From: Pyrococcus kukulkanii
GTDB taxonomy: Archaea; Methanobacteriota_B; Thermococci; Thermococcales; Thermococcaceae
Assembly (NCBI RefSeq): GCF_041647995.1
Contig: NZ_JARRIB010000001.1
Coordinates: 372,001-436,000, forward strand
DNA length: 64,000 nucleotides
Direction of reading: 5' to 3'
Shown here: in pieces, positions 35,339-44,960 of the stretch
Position numbering within the stretch: the first letter of the stretch is position 1
How the letters are laid out: the number at the start of each line of letters is the position of its first letter
Program-made: the position numbers and the translations under genes
Notes under the pieces: generated by a model
Told to the model about the DNA's origin: nothing
What the model saw: the letters and a program-made list of their open reading frames with translations, nothing else
Database searches by the model: none

Positions 35339-36756
35339 TCTTCATTCCCCCTAAGATATTTGGCATATCTAACCAATCCAGCCAAAGCCCTAACACCCCT
35401 CTCAGGGGTTGGATAAACGGGAACACCCTTCTCCTCAAGCATTCTAGCGTATTTGTCCGTCTTATAACCTCCCATTGCGACGGCGACTATTGGCTTCTCA
35501 CTCTTCTTTGCATAATCAGCTATAATATTTATGACTTCCTCCTCATCTAACAGGGGAACTTGGAACAGGACAATTACGAGGATAGCATCAACGTTTGGAT
35601 CCTTAGTGAAGGCTTCAAGGGCAAGCCTGTACCTTTCTACGTCAGTATCACCAACAACATCAGTAGGATTTCCAACGACTGCATGGGGTGGGAACCTTTC
35701 CCTCAAGAACTTTATTGTTTCTTCGCTTAGTTCAGCAAGCTTAAGGCCGAACTTAGCTACGGCATCACTCGCCATAACTCCAGCTCCACCGCCATCAGTT
35801 ATTATTCCTATCCTGTCCCCCTTGGGTAGCTTGCACTTTGCAAATGCCTTAGCTAGATCGAACATGTGCTCAAAGTCTTCAGCCCTAATTATCCCAGTCT
35901 GCTTGAATACTGCATCGTAGATTACATCCTGGCCTGCAAGCGAGCCCGTGTGGGATGATGCCGCCTTAGCTCCATACTCAGTCCTTCCGCTCTTTAATGC
36001 TATTATTGGCTTTATTTTTGTAACCTTCCTGGCAACCTCCATAAACTTTCTTCCATCCTTAACACCCTCAATGTAGAATGTCATCACCTTTATCTGATCA
36101 TCGTGGGCAAAGTACTCCATCAGATCGGCATCATCGACGTCGATCTTGTTTCCATAACTAACCATCTTGCCAATTCCAATGCCTGCCATTGCTGCCCAAT
36201 CAAGCATAGCAGCGGCAAAGGCTCCGCTCTGGCTTATGAATGCTATCGGCCCACTCTGTGGTCTGTCCATTTTCTCCTCCGGGAGGAAGACCGTGTCAAC
36301 ACCCGTGTCCGGAACGTAGACACCGACACAGTTTGGCCCAATGACCCTTATTCCATGAGCCCTAGCTATCTCCAGTATCTCCCTCTCCATCTTCTTTCCT
36401 TCTTCGCCAAGCTCACCAAATCCACCAGTAATTATAATCACAGCCTTAATTCCTTTCTCTGCTATCTTCTTCATGGTTCCTGGGACGGCAGGAGCTGGAA
36501 TTGCAATTACGGCAAGGTCAGTATCATCGGGCAACTCAGAAACGTCATGATAAACCTTGTAGCCCTCAATCTCATCAAGCTTTGGATTAACGGGATAAAT
36601 ATTGCCTTTAAAGATGCCCTTCTCCTTGTTCCTCTTGAAGTTCTCGAAAATGACATTTCCAACCTTCCCCTTCTTGTTGGTAGCTCCAATTATTGCAACG
36701 GCTCTTGGTTCAAAGAATGGTTTTAACTGCCCCTTAATGTCCCCTCCATTCATCAT
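35335..36756 (-). CDS. ADP-forming acyl-CoA synthetase, alpha subunit
   Basis: A 473-aa subunit with the CoA-binding domain first (AVAIIGATNKKGKVGNVIFENF) and then succinyl-CoA ligase-like domains. The phosphorylated His lies in KAASSHTGSLAGQDVIYDAVFKQTG. It forms an acyl-CoA:ADP ligase with the downstream beta subunit and yields ATP from acyl-CoA. GGGTGAT precedes ATG 36756; ATG 36753 and GTG 36762 are in-frame alternatives. The long AT-rich gap to pyrG holds both promoters. Confidence 0.95.
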   Translation of the reverse strand: MMNGGDIKGQLKPFFEPRAVAIIGATNKKGKVGNVIFENFKRNKEKGIFKGNIYPVNPKLDEIEGYKVYHDVSELPDDTDLAVIAIPAPAVPGTMKKIAEKGIKAVIIITGGFGELGEEGKKMEREILEIARAHGIRVIGPNCVGVYVPDTGVDTVFLPEEKMDRPQSGPIAFISQSGAFAAAMLDWAAMAGIGIGKMVSYGNKIDVDDADLMEYFAHDDQIKVMTFYIEGVKDGRKFMEVARKVTKIKPIIALKSGRTEYGAKAASSHTGSLAGQDVIYDAVFKQTGIIRAEDFEHMFDLAKAFAKCKLPKGDRIGIITDGGGAGVMASDAVAKFGLKLAELSEETIKFLRERFPPHAVVGNPTDVVGDTDVERYRLALEAFTKDPNVDAILVIVLFQVPLLDEEEVINIIADYAKKSEKPIVAVAMGGYKTDKYARMLEEKGVPVYPTPERGVRALAGLVRYAKYLRGNEE

Positions 36757-36854
36757 TATCACCCTTAAAATCGCTTTTCTCTTGGAATTTCCGCTAATAT
36801 TTGATGATTTTCACTTAAAAGTTTTATGAAGGTAAAATCATCAAAGGAACGAAA

Positions 36855-36865
36855 GGTTTTAAATC
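36855..36865 (+). promoter_or_regulatory. TATA box of the CTP synthase gene
   Basis: GGTTTTAAATC lies 21-31 nt before the pyrG ATG at 36886. The spacing implies a leaderless or nearly leaderless transcript, and no ribosome site is present before this ATG. It supports 36886 over the longer in-frame start at 36826. Confidence 0.55.
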
Positions 36866-36885
36866 GACCCTACCAGCCCTCAATT

Positions 36886-38487
36886 ATGACGAAGTTCATC
36901 TTCGTAACAGGTGGAGTAGTAAGCGGTCTTGGAAAAGGAATCACGAGCGCTTCAATAGGACTTCTAATGAAGGCGAGAGGGTACAAAACGACAAACATTA
37001 AGATAGACCCGTACCTCAATTATGACGCAGGTACAATGAATCCCTATCAGCATGGAGAGGTTTTCGTCCTTGATGATGGAGGCGAAGTTGATCTGGACTT
37101 GGGGAACTATGAGAGGTTTCTTGACACTAGCTTGACATTTGACCATAATATAACAACTGGAAAAGTCTACTCCACCGTCATAGAGAAGGAGAGAAAAGGG
37201 GAATACCTTGGAGCTACGGTCCAAGTTATCCCTCACATAACAGATGAAATTAAAAGAAGGATACGAGAGATAGCTAAGGACTACGATATCGTCGTCGTTG
37301 AAATAGGAGGAACAGTTGGGGATATAGAGAGCATGCCATTTCTAGAGGCAGCGAGACAGATGCAACTCGAGGAGGGAAGAGAGAACGTTGCATTTGTTCA
37401 CGTCACCTACGTCCCGAAGCTCAAGGTCGTTGGAGAGCAGAAGACGAAGCCAACCCAGCACAGCGTGAAGGAACTAAGGAGCTTAGGAATTCAACCTGAC
37501 GCAATAGTCGCAAGGAGTGAAGATCCCCTTGAAGAATCAGCGAGGAAAAAAATAAGCCTATTCACGAATGTTCCTGAAGAAGCTGTGGTAAGTGCTTATG
37601 ACGTTGAGGACACCTATGAAGTTCCCCTACTCCTTGAGAGAGAGGGACTAGGGAAATACCTAACCAAGAGGCTCGGCCTTGAGGATAGGGAGCCTAACTT
37701 AAAGGAATGGGAGAAGATGGTAGCCAAGTACAAGGCTCTCCAAGATACCGTTGAGATAGCTATTGTAGGTAAGTACGTAAAGCTTACGGACTCATATTTG
37801 AGCATAAAGGAAGCCCTAAAGCATGCAAGCGTGAGCAATGAAGTTAAGGTGAAGATAAAGTGGATTGAGGCTGAGGACATAGAGGAGCACGGAACAAAGC
37901 TACTGGAGGGGGTTGACGGGATAATAGTCCCAGGAGGGTTTGGAGCGAGGGGTTCAGAGGGCAAGATAATGACCATTAAGTACGCAAGGGAAAATGACAT
38001 TCCCTTCCTAGGTATATGCTTTGGGTTCCAGCTTACCGTTGTTGAATTCGCAAGGAATGTCCTGGGGATGAAGGGAGCTCACTCAACCGAGATAGATCCA
38101 CAGACACCCTATCCGGTGGTTGATCTAATGCCCGAACAGAGGAACCTAGACAGGCTCGGAGGAACAATGAGGTTAGGAGCTTACCCAGTGAAGATAAAGA
38201 AGGGAACCCTAGCATACAGCCTGTACAGGAAAGAACTCGTTTACGAAAGGCACAGGCACCGCTGGGAGGTTAATCCAGACTACATTGAAGCCTTTGAGAA
38301 GGCTGGATTGGTGTTCAGCGGAATAGCAGGGGATGATGAGAGGAGGATGGAGATACTGGAGTTGCCAGATAAGAGGTACTTCATAGCCACTCAGTTCCAC
38401 CCGGAGTTTAAGTCGAGACCTATGAAGCCCGCTCCAGTATTCCACGGGTTGGTAAGGGCCGCAAAAGAGTACAAGCAGGAGAAATGA
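36886..38487 (+). CDS. pyrG: CTP synthase
   Basis: A 533-aa amidoligase making CTP from UTP, ATP and glutamine. The synthase domain begins [23 protein letters not shown] with its P-loop. The glutaminase domain has the nucleophile Cys in [18 protein letters not shown] and the His/Glu pair in [14 protein letters not shown]. All catalytic features are intact. The stop overlaps the next gene by 4 nt. Confidence 0.98.
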   Translation: MTKFIFVTGGVVSGLGKGITSASIGLLMKARGYKTTNIKIDPYLNYDAGTMNPYQHGEVFVLDDGGEVDLDLGNYERFLDTSLTFDHNITTGKVYSTVIEKERKGEYLGATVQVIPHITDEIKRRIREIAKDYDIVVVEIGGTVGDIESMPFLEAARQMQLEEGRENVAFVHVTYVPKLKVVGEQKTKPTQHSVKELRSLGIQPDAIVARSEDPLEESARKKISLFTNVPEEAVVSAYDVEDTYEVPLLLEREGLGKYLTKRLGLEDREPNLKEWEKMVAKYKALQDTVEIAIVGKYVKLTDSYLSIKEALKHASVSNEVKVKIKWIEAEDIEEHGTKLLEGVDGIIVPGGFGARGSEGKIMTIKYARENDIPFLGICFGFQLTVVEFARNVLGMKGAHSTEIDPQTPYPVVDLMPEQRNLDRLGGTMRLGAYPVKIKKGTLAYSLYRKELVYERHRHRWEVNPDYIEAFEKAGLVFSGIAGDDERRMEILELPDKRYFIATQFHPEFKSRPMKPAPVFHGLVRAAKEYKQEK

Positions 38488-38918
38488 TACTCACGAATCA
38501 CGCAAAGGAGAGAATAGCTAAAAGGTTAGTGAAGAAGAGAAAGCTGGATAGGATTTATTCTGCCCTCTTTTCTTTCCTAAAAGATGCCGTGAGGGTTGAG
38601 GTTGAAGGCACGGTAATCTTTACGGACGGCAAGAAAACGCTGGTTGCCACGAAGCTTAATGGCGAGCTTCTTGATTTAAAGGAAATTGTCAAGAGGGCTA
38701 GGAACATTGAAGATACTTATGAGTGCGTGTTCTGGGACAAAAAGCTTGTAAAGATAACGAAACCCAGGAAATTTCTCTGCGAAATACCTCCAGGAAAGTA
38801 CTACTTTTACATGAACAGGGAAAAGAAGTCGATGTACATAGGCACCCAGGAACCATTACTTGCCTTAACGTTCAGGCCGGCAAAAAGATGGGAGAGAGCA
38901 TTATTTTACTTCACTTGA
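38484..38918 (+). CDS. Hypothetical protein coupled to pyrG, 144 aa
   Basis: I do not recognise a family. The protein opens with [20 protein letters not shown], a helix resembling the start of some toxin-like or BrnT-type proteins (TxHAxxRxxxR), and then strands with [15 protein letters not shown] and [21 protein letters not shown]. Translation is coupled to pyrG through a 4-nt overlap, suggesting a link to nucleotide or nucleic acid metabolism. It ends 13 nt inside the convergent scpA. Confidence 0.65.
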   Translation: MILTNHAKERIAKRLVKKRKLDRIYSALFSFLKDAVRVEVEGTVIFTDGKKTLVATKLNGELLDLKEIVKRARNIEDTYECVFWDKKLVKITKPRKFLCEIPPGKYYFYMNREKKSMYIGTQEPLLALTFRPAKRWERALFYFT

Positions 38919-39565
38919 ATAGGTATTACAAAAATTTCTCCAAAGGGCTCTTCCTGCACCATCTCCACTTTACCCATATTCTCAAGGAACAAGAGGTAAA
39001 GGAAAGTTCTAGCTATAATTTTAGGATCGACATCAAACACTAGATCCCAGAACCTTATCGGCTTCCCAGTTTCCCTGTATAATTCCTTAACGATCTCGTA
39101 AAGCCTGTTCACGTGCTTCTCTATGTCAACTCTAAAGTCATCAACTACGAAGATTTCTTCCTCTATCTCCACTTTCTTCTTTTTCCTGGGCTTCCTCCTC
39201 TCTGCTTCCTCAAGGGCATCCATTAAAGCCTCAATCAGATCGTCAAGGGTGTAATAGCGTTCAACCCTCCTCAGCGGAGGAACTAGGGGATCAACTTCAA
39301 CTCTTATCTTCTCTTCCTCCTTTTCCTCTTCTTTCTTCTCGTCTTCTCGAAGTAAAGCCTCGCTCTTCATTCTAACTAGAATTGCTGCGGCTAAAATGGC
39401 TCTAGCAGAAATTCTGAGGTCGAGCTCCTGCATCTGCCTAAGCATCTTTATGTACTTCTCAGTTAGATCAACTATGTCAATGTTCCATGGATCTACCTTA
39501 CCCATCCTCACGAGCTGTAAGAGAATGTCGACGGGAGTTACCTCGGGCTCAAACCTAGATTCCAT
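38906..39565 (-). CDS. scpA: Segregation and condensation protein ScpA (kleisin)
   Basis: A 219-aa kleisin. The N-terminal domain that binds the SMC neck is [36 protein letters not shown], the middle is charged and flexible ([19 protein letters not shown]), and the C-terminal winged helix ends [15 protein letters not shown]. With SMC it makes the condensin ring that organises the chromosome. It is the last gene of the operon smc-HEPN-MNT-scpA, abutting the MNT gene. No scpB is visible. Confidence 0.93.
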   Translation of the reverse strand: MESRFEPEVTPVDILLQLVRMGKVDPWNIDIVDLTEKYIKMLRQMQELDLRISARAILAAAILVRMKSEALLREDEKKEEEKEEEKIRVEVDPLVPPLRRVERYYTLDDLIEALMDALEEAERRKPRKKKKVEIEEEIFVVDDFRVDIEKHVNRLYEIVKELYRETGKPIRFWDLVFDVDPKIIARTFLYLLFLENMGKVEMVQEEPFGEIFVIPIQVK

Positions 39566-39979
39566 TCAAACCACCCTGATCCAAGCATTATTTATGCGCT
39601 TGTATCTCCCCTTTAGAGCCCTAAGATTCCCAAAGAATTCCTTTGAATATTTATCATCCCCCACGTATATTACCTCCCCATGTTCAGAAAGTTCGAGGAG
39701 GACTAAATGACCTTTTGCAAACATTTTCTCAACTTCCTCTGGCGTATAAGCCTTTGGATCTATTACCGTCTCGGTCTCATTTAGGAGGTACAACAGTTTC
39801 AACCTTTCATCAAAGTCCTCGGGGAGACCTCTCGCCACTATGAATAGGTCAACGTCACTACCTAACCCATAGGTTCCCTTAGCAAATGATCCAAAAATTA
39901 CAGCGAGCAGGATATCAATACCGTGTTTTTTAAGCGTTTCAATGTACTTCCTTATATCGCTCATTATTCTGTCTTCCAT
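39566..39979 (-). CDS. MNT-type nucleotidyltransferase (putative antitoxin)
   Basis: The minimal nucleotidyltransferase motif is GSFAKGTYGLGSDVDLFIV, giving the GS...SDxD metal-binding site. At 137 aa it has only this domain plus a short tail. In HEPN-MNT modules the MNT protein acts as antitoxin, often by adding AMP to its HEPN partner, which matches the next gene upstream. Its start (ATG 39979) overlaps the HEPN stop by 16 nt. An alternative ATG at 39964 would shorten it by five residues. Confidence 0.88.
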   Translation of the reverse strand: MEDRIMSDIRKYIETLKKHGIDILLAVIFGSFAKGTYGLGSDVDLFIVARGLPEDFDERLKLLYLLNETETVIDPKAYTPEEVEKMFAKGHLVLLELSEHGEVIYVGDDKYSKEFFGNLRALKGRYKRINNAWIRVV

Positions 39980-40374
39980 TTCGCAACCTCCATAACGAAT
40001 TTTAGTATTGCCTCAGCAAAATTTATTGCTTCTTCGGCATCTCTCTTGTCATAGAACTCGTATGGGGCACCCTCAACATGAGCATCTGGATACCTCGCCG
40101 GAATGTAGAATCTATCAAGAACCCTAGCGATTCTAAGGATCTCTTGAGGAACTTCGATACCTTGAGATACAAGGATCGAAAGGAGTTTTGCGGTAGAGTG
40201 ACCATAAGCAGGAATACCTAAGCCGATTAACAGTCCCTTAACCGCAAATTTTGCCGCCTGCTGAGCCTTGAAGCAGGCCCATGAATAGAATCCGCTCTCA
40301 GCATCAGCCCGAGCACTCCTAAGTGTATATTCCACCTGCCTGATCCACCTTTCAAATTCCTCCCTCTCAAACAT
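39964..40374 (-). CDS. HEPN-domain protein (putative RNase toxin)
   Basis: A 136-aa, all-helical HEPN protein with the characteristic helix ESGFYSWACFKAQQAAKFAVKGLLI and a late RYPDAH, matching the R-x4-H motif used by HEPN ribonucleases. Paired with the MNT gene just downstream it forms a type VII-like toxin-antitoxin module. ATG 40374 overlaps the smc stop by 8 nt. It is thus embedded between smc and scpA, an unusual position for a toxin gene. Confidence 0.85.
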   Translation of the reverse strand: MFEREEFERWIRQVEYTLRSARADAESGFYSWACFKAQQAAKFAVKGLLIGLGIPAYGHSTAKLLSILVSQGIEVPQEILRIARVLDRFYIPARYPDAHVEGAPYEFYDKRDAEEAINFAEAILKFVMEVAKWKTE

Positions 40375-43300
40375 TCTGCTTCCTCCTTATCTCCTCAAGT
40401 ATCCTCATTGCCTTCTCGAGGCTTAGCGAAACTACCTTGCTAACGCCGTCCCTCATCGAAACTCCTATTATCTTGTCCGCATTGGCCATCATGACATCCC
40501 TAAGGGTTATCACTATGAATTGGCTCTCCTTTGAGGACTCCTTGATTAAGTCCGCGACCCTCTTCACGTTGGCATCATCCAAGTGGGCATCTATCTCGTC
40601 GAAGAGGTAGAACGGAGCAGGCTTGAACTTCTGAATTGCAAAGACAAACGCTAAGGCTGTTAAAGCCTTCTCCCCACCGCTCATTGCCTCTATCCTCTTC
40701 ACGTCTTTACCAGCTGGCTTTGCCTCTATTTCGAGCCCTCCCGAGAACGGATCCTCTGGGTTCTCCAGAATTAGTCTAGCGCTTCCCCCAGGGGACAGCT
40801 TAGCGAAAAGCTCGGAGAAGTTCTTGGCTATCGCTTCAAAAGTCTTCATGAAGACGTTCTTCTTCTCCTTCTCTATCTCGTTAATGAACTCTATTATGCT
40901 CTCCTTCTCAGCCTCGAGCTTCTCCCTCTTGCTCTTCAGCTCAAGGTACCTCCTTTCCACTACCTCAAAGTCCTCTATGGCCTTCATGTTCACGGGCTCT
41001 AGTGACCTTATCTCCTCCTCCATCTCCTCTATTTCCTTCTTCAAGGCCTCGAGGTCAAGGGGGATCTCCTTTATCGACTTAATGATTTCCTTGTCGAAGT
41101 GCTTTAGCTGTGACCTCTTCTCCTCGAGCACCGACCTGAGCTGAACATCCCTGACCCTCAGGGTGTTTGCTTCTATTCTGAGTTCTTGGATCCTCTTAGA
41201 GAGCTCCTCTTTCTCCTTCCTTAATGAAGAAATTTCTCCCTCTAGGTTCTTCCTGCTCTCTTTGGCCCTCTCTATCTTAGAGTAAACTTCTTTTTCCTCT
41301 TCCCTAAGTGATTCGAGTTCCTTAGTCAGCCCCTTGAGGGCCTCTTCATTCTCCTTTATGTTGGCCTTGAGGGCGTTTATCTTGTTGACCAAACCCTCAA
41401 TTTCCTCCTCTAATGAAGCCTTCCTGGGGAGTAACTCCTCGTTGAGCCTTGACTCAAAAGCCTCGAGCTTACTCTCTACCCTGCTGAGCTCTTCCCTGAG
41501 CTTCGCTATCTCCCCCTCTATCAGCCTTATCTTCTCGCTGAGTTCCCTAGCCTCGGGATTTTCAAGGGCCTTCTTCAGCTTGTCTCTCTTCTTTTCAAGC
41601 CTCTCTATCCTGCCCCTGAGCTTTGCCAGTTCTCCCCTCTTAGCATGAATTGTCTCTTCTATTTTCTTTATTTTGTCCTCTGAATCCTTAATTTCCCCTT
41701 CTATCGCTTTTTTCTCTGCCAAAAGCCTATCAAGATCTTTCCTCGTTATCTCTATTTCCTTTTCAATATCGCTGATCTTTATCCTGAGCTCAAAGCCTTG
41801 ATTCTCTAAAGCCTTAAGCTCAACTTTAAGAGAATTAAGCTCAGCCTCGAGGGCTTCCTTCTTGGCCTTTAGAGATTCCACTTCCTCCTTAAGCTTCCTC
41901 GTATCTACAGCCAAACCCCTCAGCTTGTAGTGACCTCCAGTTATAGCTCCGCTCTTCTCATAGAGCTCTCCCTCCAAGGTCACCATCCTGACCTTTCCGA
42001 TGTGGGCCCTTGCCTCCTCCATTGAGGACACTATGACCGTATCGCCCAGGGCGAACCTGACCGCATTGTCTATCCTGGGGTCGTATTCGATTACATCCGT
42101 AACTGGAATACCGACAGAATCATTTAGCGTCCTTGGCTTTATCTTGTTCAAGGGGAGAAAGGTTAGCCTCCCAAGCCTGTTCTCCTTCAGAAACTTAATA
42201 GCCTTCTCGGCAACGAGCTCATCTTTAACGACTACGTTGTCCGCCCTATTGCCGAGGGCAACCTCAATCGCAATCAAATACTTGTCATCCTTAACCCTTA
42301 TTAACTCAGCTAGAGTTCCGTAAATCCCAGGAATGCCCGAGTTCTTTAGGGCATCTATTGCCCTATTCCCTCTAATCTCACCCTGAGCCTCGGCTTTTAT
42401 GAGTTCTTTTTCGAGGGAGTCGAGCTTAGATTTTACATTTTCTAATTCTCTCCCTTTCTTCTCAATTTCATCCTCAACCTTTCTCCTGCGAGAGGAGATA
42501 GAGGCTAGCTTGCCTTCCAGCTCGCTGAGCTGAGCCTTCTTCTCCTCAAGTAAAGAATTGAGCTCCTTAACCTTATCATTAATGCCAGGTAGCCTCGCCT
42601 TTAGAACGAGAATTTGAGACTGCAACTTTTCCTTTTCGCTCTCAAGCCTTCTTATCTCAGCTTCCCCTTCGTAGAGCTCCTTTTTAGCATTCTCAAGTTC
42701 CCTAACCACTGAATCAAACTCCTCTCTCGCAACGGCGAAAGTCCTGTCTATCTCTCCCAGCCTAACTACCAAAAGGTTTCTTTCCTCTTCCTTTGCCTTT
42801 ATTTCCTCTATTAGGGAATCCTTCCTCTTAGACCACCTGTTTATTGCACCCTTGGTTTTCTCTATCTCGCTGAGAATCTTTTTCAGTTCATCTTTGGCTC
42901 TTATCAGCCTCACTTGGGCTTCGTCAAGCCCCTTCTTTCCAACCTCAATGTTCCTCTTAGCAAGCTCTATCTTAGAGTTTATCTCCCCAATCTTCCTTGT
43001 TATCTTAAGGGCCTCCTCGCCACTCTCCCTTTCAAGCTCCTCCTCTATCTTCCTCAGCTCATTTTCCTTCTCGACGATAAGCCTAGCTATCTCCTCTATC
43101 CTCCTCTCTAGCGCTTTGATCTCTTCCTCTATCTTACTCCTTCTCGCTTCATTGGAAGACAACTCCTCCTCAAGCCTCTTTATCTCGCCGAGGAGCAGGG
43201 AAATCCTGGCTTTCTCTACCCTCTCCTTCAAATCAAGGTACCTCAGGGCATCGTTCCTCTCCTTCTCAAGCTTGTCAAGCTGCTTCTTTACCTCTCTTAT

Positions 43301-43888
43301 AAGAAGGTCAACCCTCGCAAGGTTTTCTTCAGCCTGCTTTAGCTCTTGAAGGGCTTTTTCCTTCTTAGCATCGTACTCCGCTATGCCCGAAACGTCGTCA
43401 ATTATCAGCCTCCTTTCAGTGGGGCTCATCTTGATGAACTTCGTTATGTCTCCCTGGAGAACTATATTGTAACCCTCGGGGGATATCATTGCAGCGCTCA
43501 AGAGATCTAAAATTTCACTTCTTGTGGCCCTCTTTCCGTTCAGCCAGTACGTGCTCCTTCCATCTGGGTAAACTCTCCTCTTAATCACGACTTCATCCTC
43601 ATCTATTGGAAACCCCCTATCCTCGTTGTTGAAGTATATTGCCACTTCGGCGTACTTAGCTGGAGGCTCGCTTTTGGTTCCTGCGAATATTAAGTCACTA
43701 ATTCTCGTCGCCCTCATGGCCTTGGCAGAGAGTCCGCCAAGGACAAAGAGTATTGCATCTCCAATGTTGCTCTTCCCGGAACCATTCGCTCCAACTATTG
43801 CAGTGAAACCCTTTGAGAAGGGAATAACAACCTTTTTATTCCCATAAGATTTGAACCCCTTGAGCTCGAGCTTCTCTATGTAGGGCAT
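40367..43888 (-). CDS. smc: Chromosome segregation ATPase SMC
   Basis: A 1173-aa SMC protein. The N-terminal head has ANGSGKSNIGDAILFVLGG (Walker A), then a long coiled coil, a hinge in the middle (IDALKNSGIPGIYGTLAELI to SMEEARAHIGKVRMVTLEG, about residues 508-660), a returning coiled coil, and the C-terminal head with the signature AMSGGEKALTALAFVFAIQ and Walker B PFYLFDEIDAHLDD. It dimerises at the hinge and compacts DNA with ScpA. It is the first gene of a four-gene operon. Confidence 0.98.
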   Translation of the reverse strand: MPYIEKLELKGFKSYGNKKVVIPFSKGFTAIVGANGSGKSNIGDAILFVLGGLSAKAMRATRISDLIFAGTKSEPPAKYAEVAIYFNNEDRGFPIDEDEVVIKRRVYPDGRSTYWLNGKRATRSEILDLLSAAMISPEGYNIVLQGDITKFIKMSPTERRLIIDDVSGIAEYDAKKEKALQELKQAEENLARVDLLIREVKKQLDKLEKERNDALRYLDLKERVEKARISLLLGEIKRLEEELSSNEARRSKIEEEIKALERRIEEIARLIVEKENELRKIEEELERESGEEALKITRKIGEINSKIELAKRNIEVGKKGLDEAQVRLIRAKDELKKILSEIEKTKGAINRWSKRKDSLIEEIKAKEEERNLLVVRLGEIDRTFAVAREEFDSVVRELENAKKELYEGEAEIRRLESEKEKLQSQILVLKARLPGINDKVKELNSLLEEKKAQLSELEGKLASISSRRRKVEDEIEKKGRELENVKSKLDSLEKELIKAEAQGEIRGNRAIDALKNSGIPGIYGTLAELIRVKDDKYLIAIEVALGNRADNVVVKDELVAEKAIKFLKENRLGRLTFLPLNKIKPRTLNDSVGIPVTDVIEYDPRIDNAVRFALGDTVIVSSMEEARAHIGKVRMVTLEGELYEKSGAITGGHYKLRGLAVDTRKLKEEVESLKAKKEALEAELNSLKVELKALENQGFELRIKISDIEKEIEITRKDLDRLLAEKKAIEGEIKDSEDKIKKIEETIHAKRGELAKLRGRIERLEKKRDKLKKALENPEARELSEKIRLIEGEIAKLREELSRVESKLEAFESRLNEELLPRKASLEEEIEGLVNKINALKANIKENEEALKGLTKELESLREEEKEVYSKIERAKESRKNLEGEISSLRKEKEELSKRIQELRIEANTLRVRDVQLRSVLEEKRSQLKHFDKEIIKSIKEIPLDLEALKKEIEEMEEEIRSLEPVNMKAIEDFEVVERRYLELKSKREKLEAEKESIIEFINEIEKEKKNVFMKTFEAIAKNFSELFAKLSPGGSARLILENPEDPFSGGLEIEAKPAGKDVKRIEAMSGGEKALTALAFVFAIQKFKPAPFYLFDEIDAHLDDANVKRVADLIKESSKESQFIVITLRDVMMANADKIIGVSMRDGVSKVVSLSLEKAMRILEEIRRKQNV

Positions 43889-43959
43889 TATTTAACACCT
43901 ATCAAACTAAGCCGAAAAATTGGTATATATAGCTTCCTCCATCCTCAAAGGGTGGTAAA

Positions 43960-44289
43960 ATGTACAAGGGGCTGACGATAATATTCGGCTTTCTATTCTT
44001 GGGGGAGCTGATAGAAAATGCTGGGGTGCCGATACCAGGAAGCGTCCTTGGAATGCTACTACTGACCCTTGCATTAATCACGGGAGTTGTCAAGCTTGAA
44101 GATGTCGAGAGAGAGGGCGAATTCCTCGTTAGGAACATGAGCATTATGTTCATTCCTCCCGGGGTTGGGGTAATACTCTACCTAGATCTCCTTAAGGAGA
44201 ATTTAGTGGCAATTGGAGTTGCCCTAGTTCTGAGCTTTCTCATTACACTATTCGTGACTGCAAAGACCGTGGAGGTGCTCAGGAGATGA
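43960..44289 (+). CDS. CidA/LrgA family membrane protein
   Basis: A 109-aa, four-helix membrane protein with GVPIPGSVLGMLLLTLALITGVV and VRNMSIMFIPPGVGVILYLDLL, both typical of CidA/LrgA. In bacteria these holin-like proteins act with CidB/LrgB; more recent work links the pair to pyruvate or murein hydrolase control. Archaeal function is not known. The stop overlaps the CidB-like gene by 4 nt. Confidence 0.9.
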   Translation: MYKGLTIIFGFLFLGELIENAGVPIPGSVLGMLLLTLALITGVVKLEDVEREGEFLVRNMSIMFIPPGVGVILYLDLLKENLVAIGVALVLSFLITLFVTAKTVEVLRR

Positions 44290-44960
44290 ACGTTTTTGGA
44301 GTATTCTTAACGCTCTTCCTGTACACGGTCTTTTCCTGGGTGTACGCAAAGAAGAGGACTCCAGCTTTAAATCCAGTCCTTCTATCGATAGTCACGATAG
44401 CAGTTATTCTCAAAGTTATGGGTATTGAGTACAATGAATACATGGAATCAGCAAAATTCCTGAGCTTCCTCCTGGGACCGGCGGTTGTGAGCTTGGCAGT
44501 TCCACTCTACAAACAGTTGGCCATAATCAAGGAATACAAGAAGGAAATTGCGATAGGAGTTATAGTGGGAGGAAGTACGGCGATACTTTCAGCGATCTAC
44601 ATGCTGAAGGCCTTCCATGCCCCTGAAATCCTCCAGAGAAGCTTCGCACCGAAGAGCGTTACAACTGCAATAGCTATGGGCGTGAGCGAGAAGATCGGAG
44701 GGATTCCTTCCTTAACGGCAGTTCTGGTTATACTAACCGGTGTCCTGGGGAACGCTCTAGCTCCGGAACTCCTGAATATGTTCAGGGTTAGGGACAGGGT
44801 TGCGAGGGGATTAGCGACGGGGGTTTCTTCCCACGGATTAGGAACCGCAAGGATAATAACTGAAGACGAGCTCGCTGGAGCTGTTAGTGGGCTGGGAATG
44901 GCCTTAAATGGTGTTTACACGGCATTTATCCTTCCGGCAATCATAAACTTCCTCGTTTAA
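44286..44960 (+). CDS. CidB/LrgB family membrane protein
   Basis: A 224-aa protein with about six to seven membrane segments. FLLGPAVVSLAVPLYKQL, SFAPKSVTTAIAMGVSEKIGG and GVSSHGLGTARIITEDE are LrgB signatures. It is coupled to the CidA-like gene, so both should form one membrane system. Its last codons overlap the 3' end of the decayed ATPase gene on the other strand. Confidence 0.92.
   Translation: MNVFGVFLTLFLYTVFSWVYAKKRTPALNPVLLSIVTIAVILKVMGIEYNEYMESAKFLSFLLGPAVVSLAVPLYKQLAIIKEYKKEIAIGVIVGGSTAILSAIYMLKAFHAPEILQRSFAPKSVTTAIAMGVSEKIGGIPSLTAVLVILTGVLGNALAPELLNMFRVRDRVARGLATGVSSHGLGTARIITEDELAGAVSGLGMALNGVYTAFILPAIINFLV

Noticed and set aside
36826-36885. Upstream in-frame start for CTP synthase
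   Set aside because: It covers the TATA box and adds 20 basic residues not expected in PyrG.
40824-43850. Ser/Leu-rich open frames opposite smc
   Set aside because: Shadows of a long coiled-coil gene; no ribosome sites and repetitive composition.
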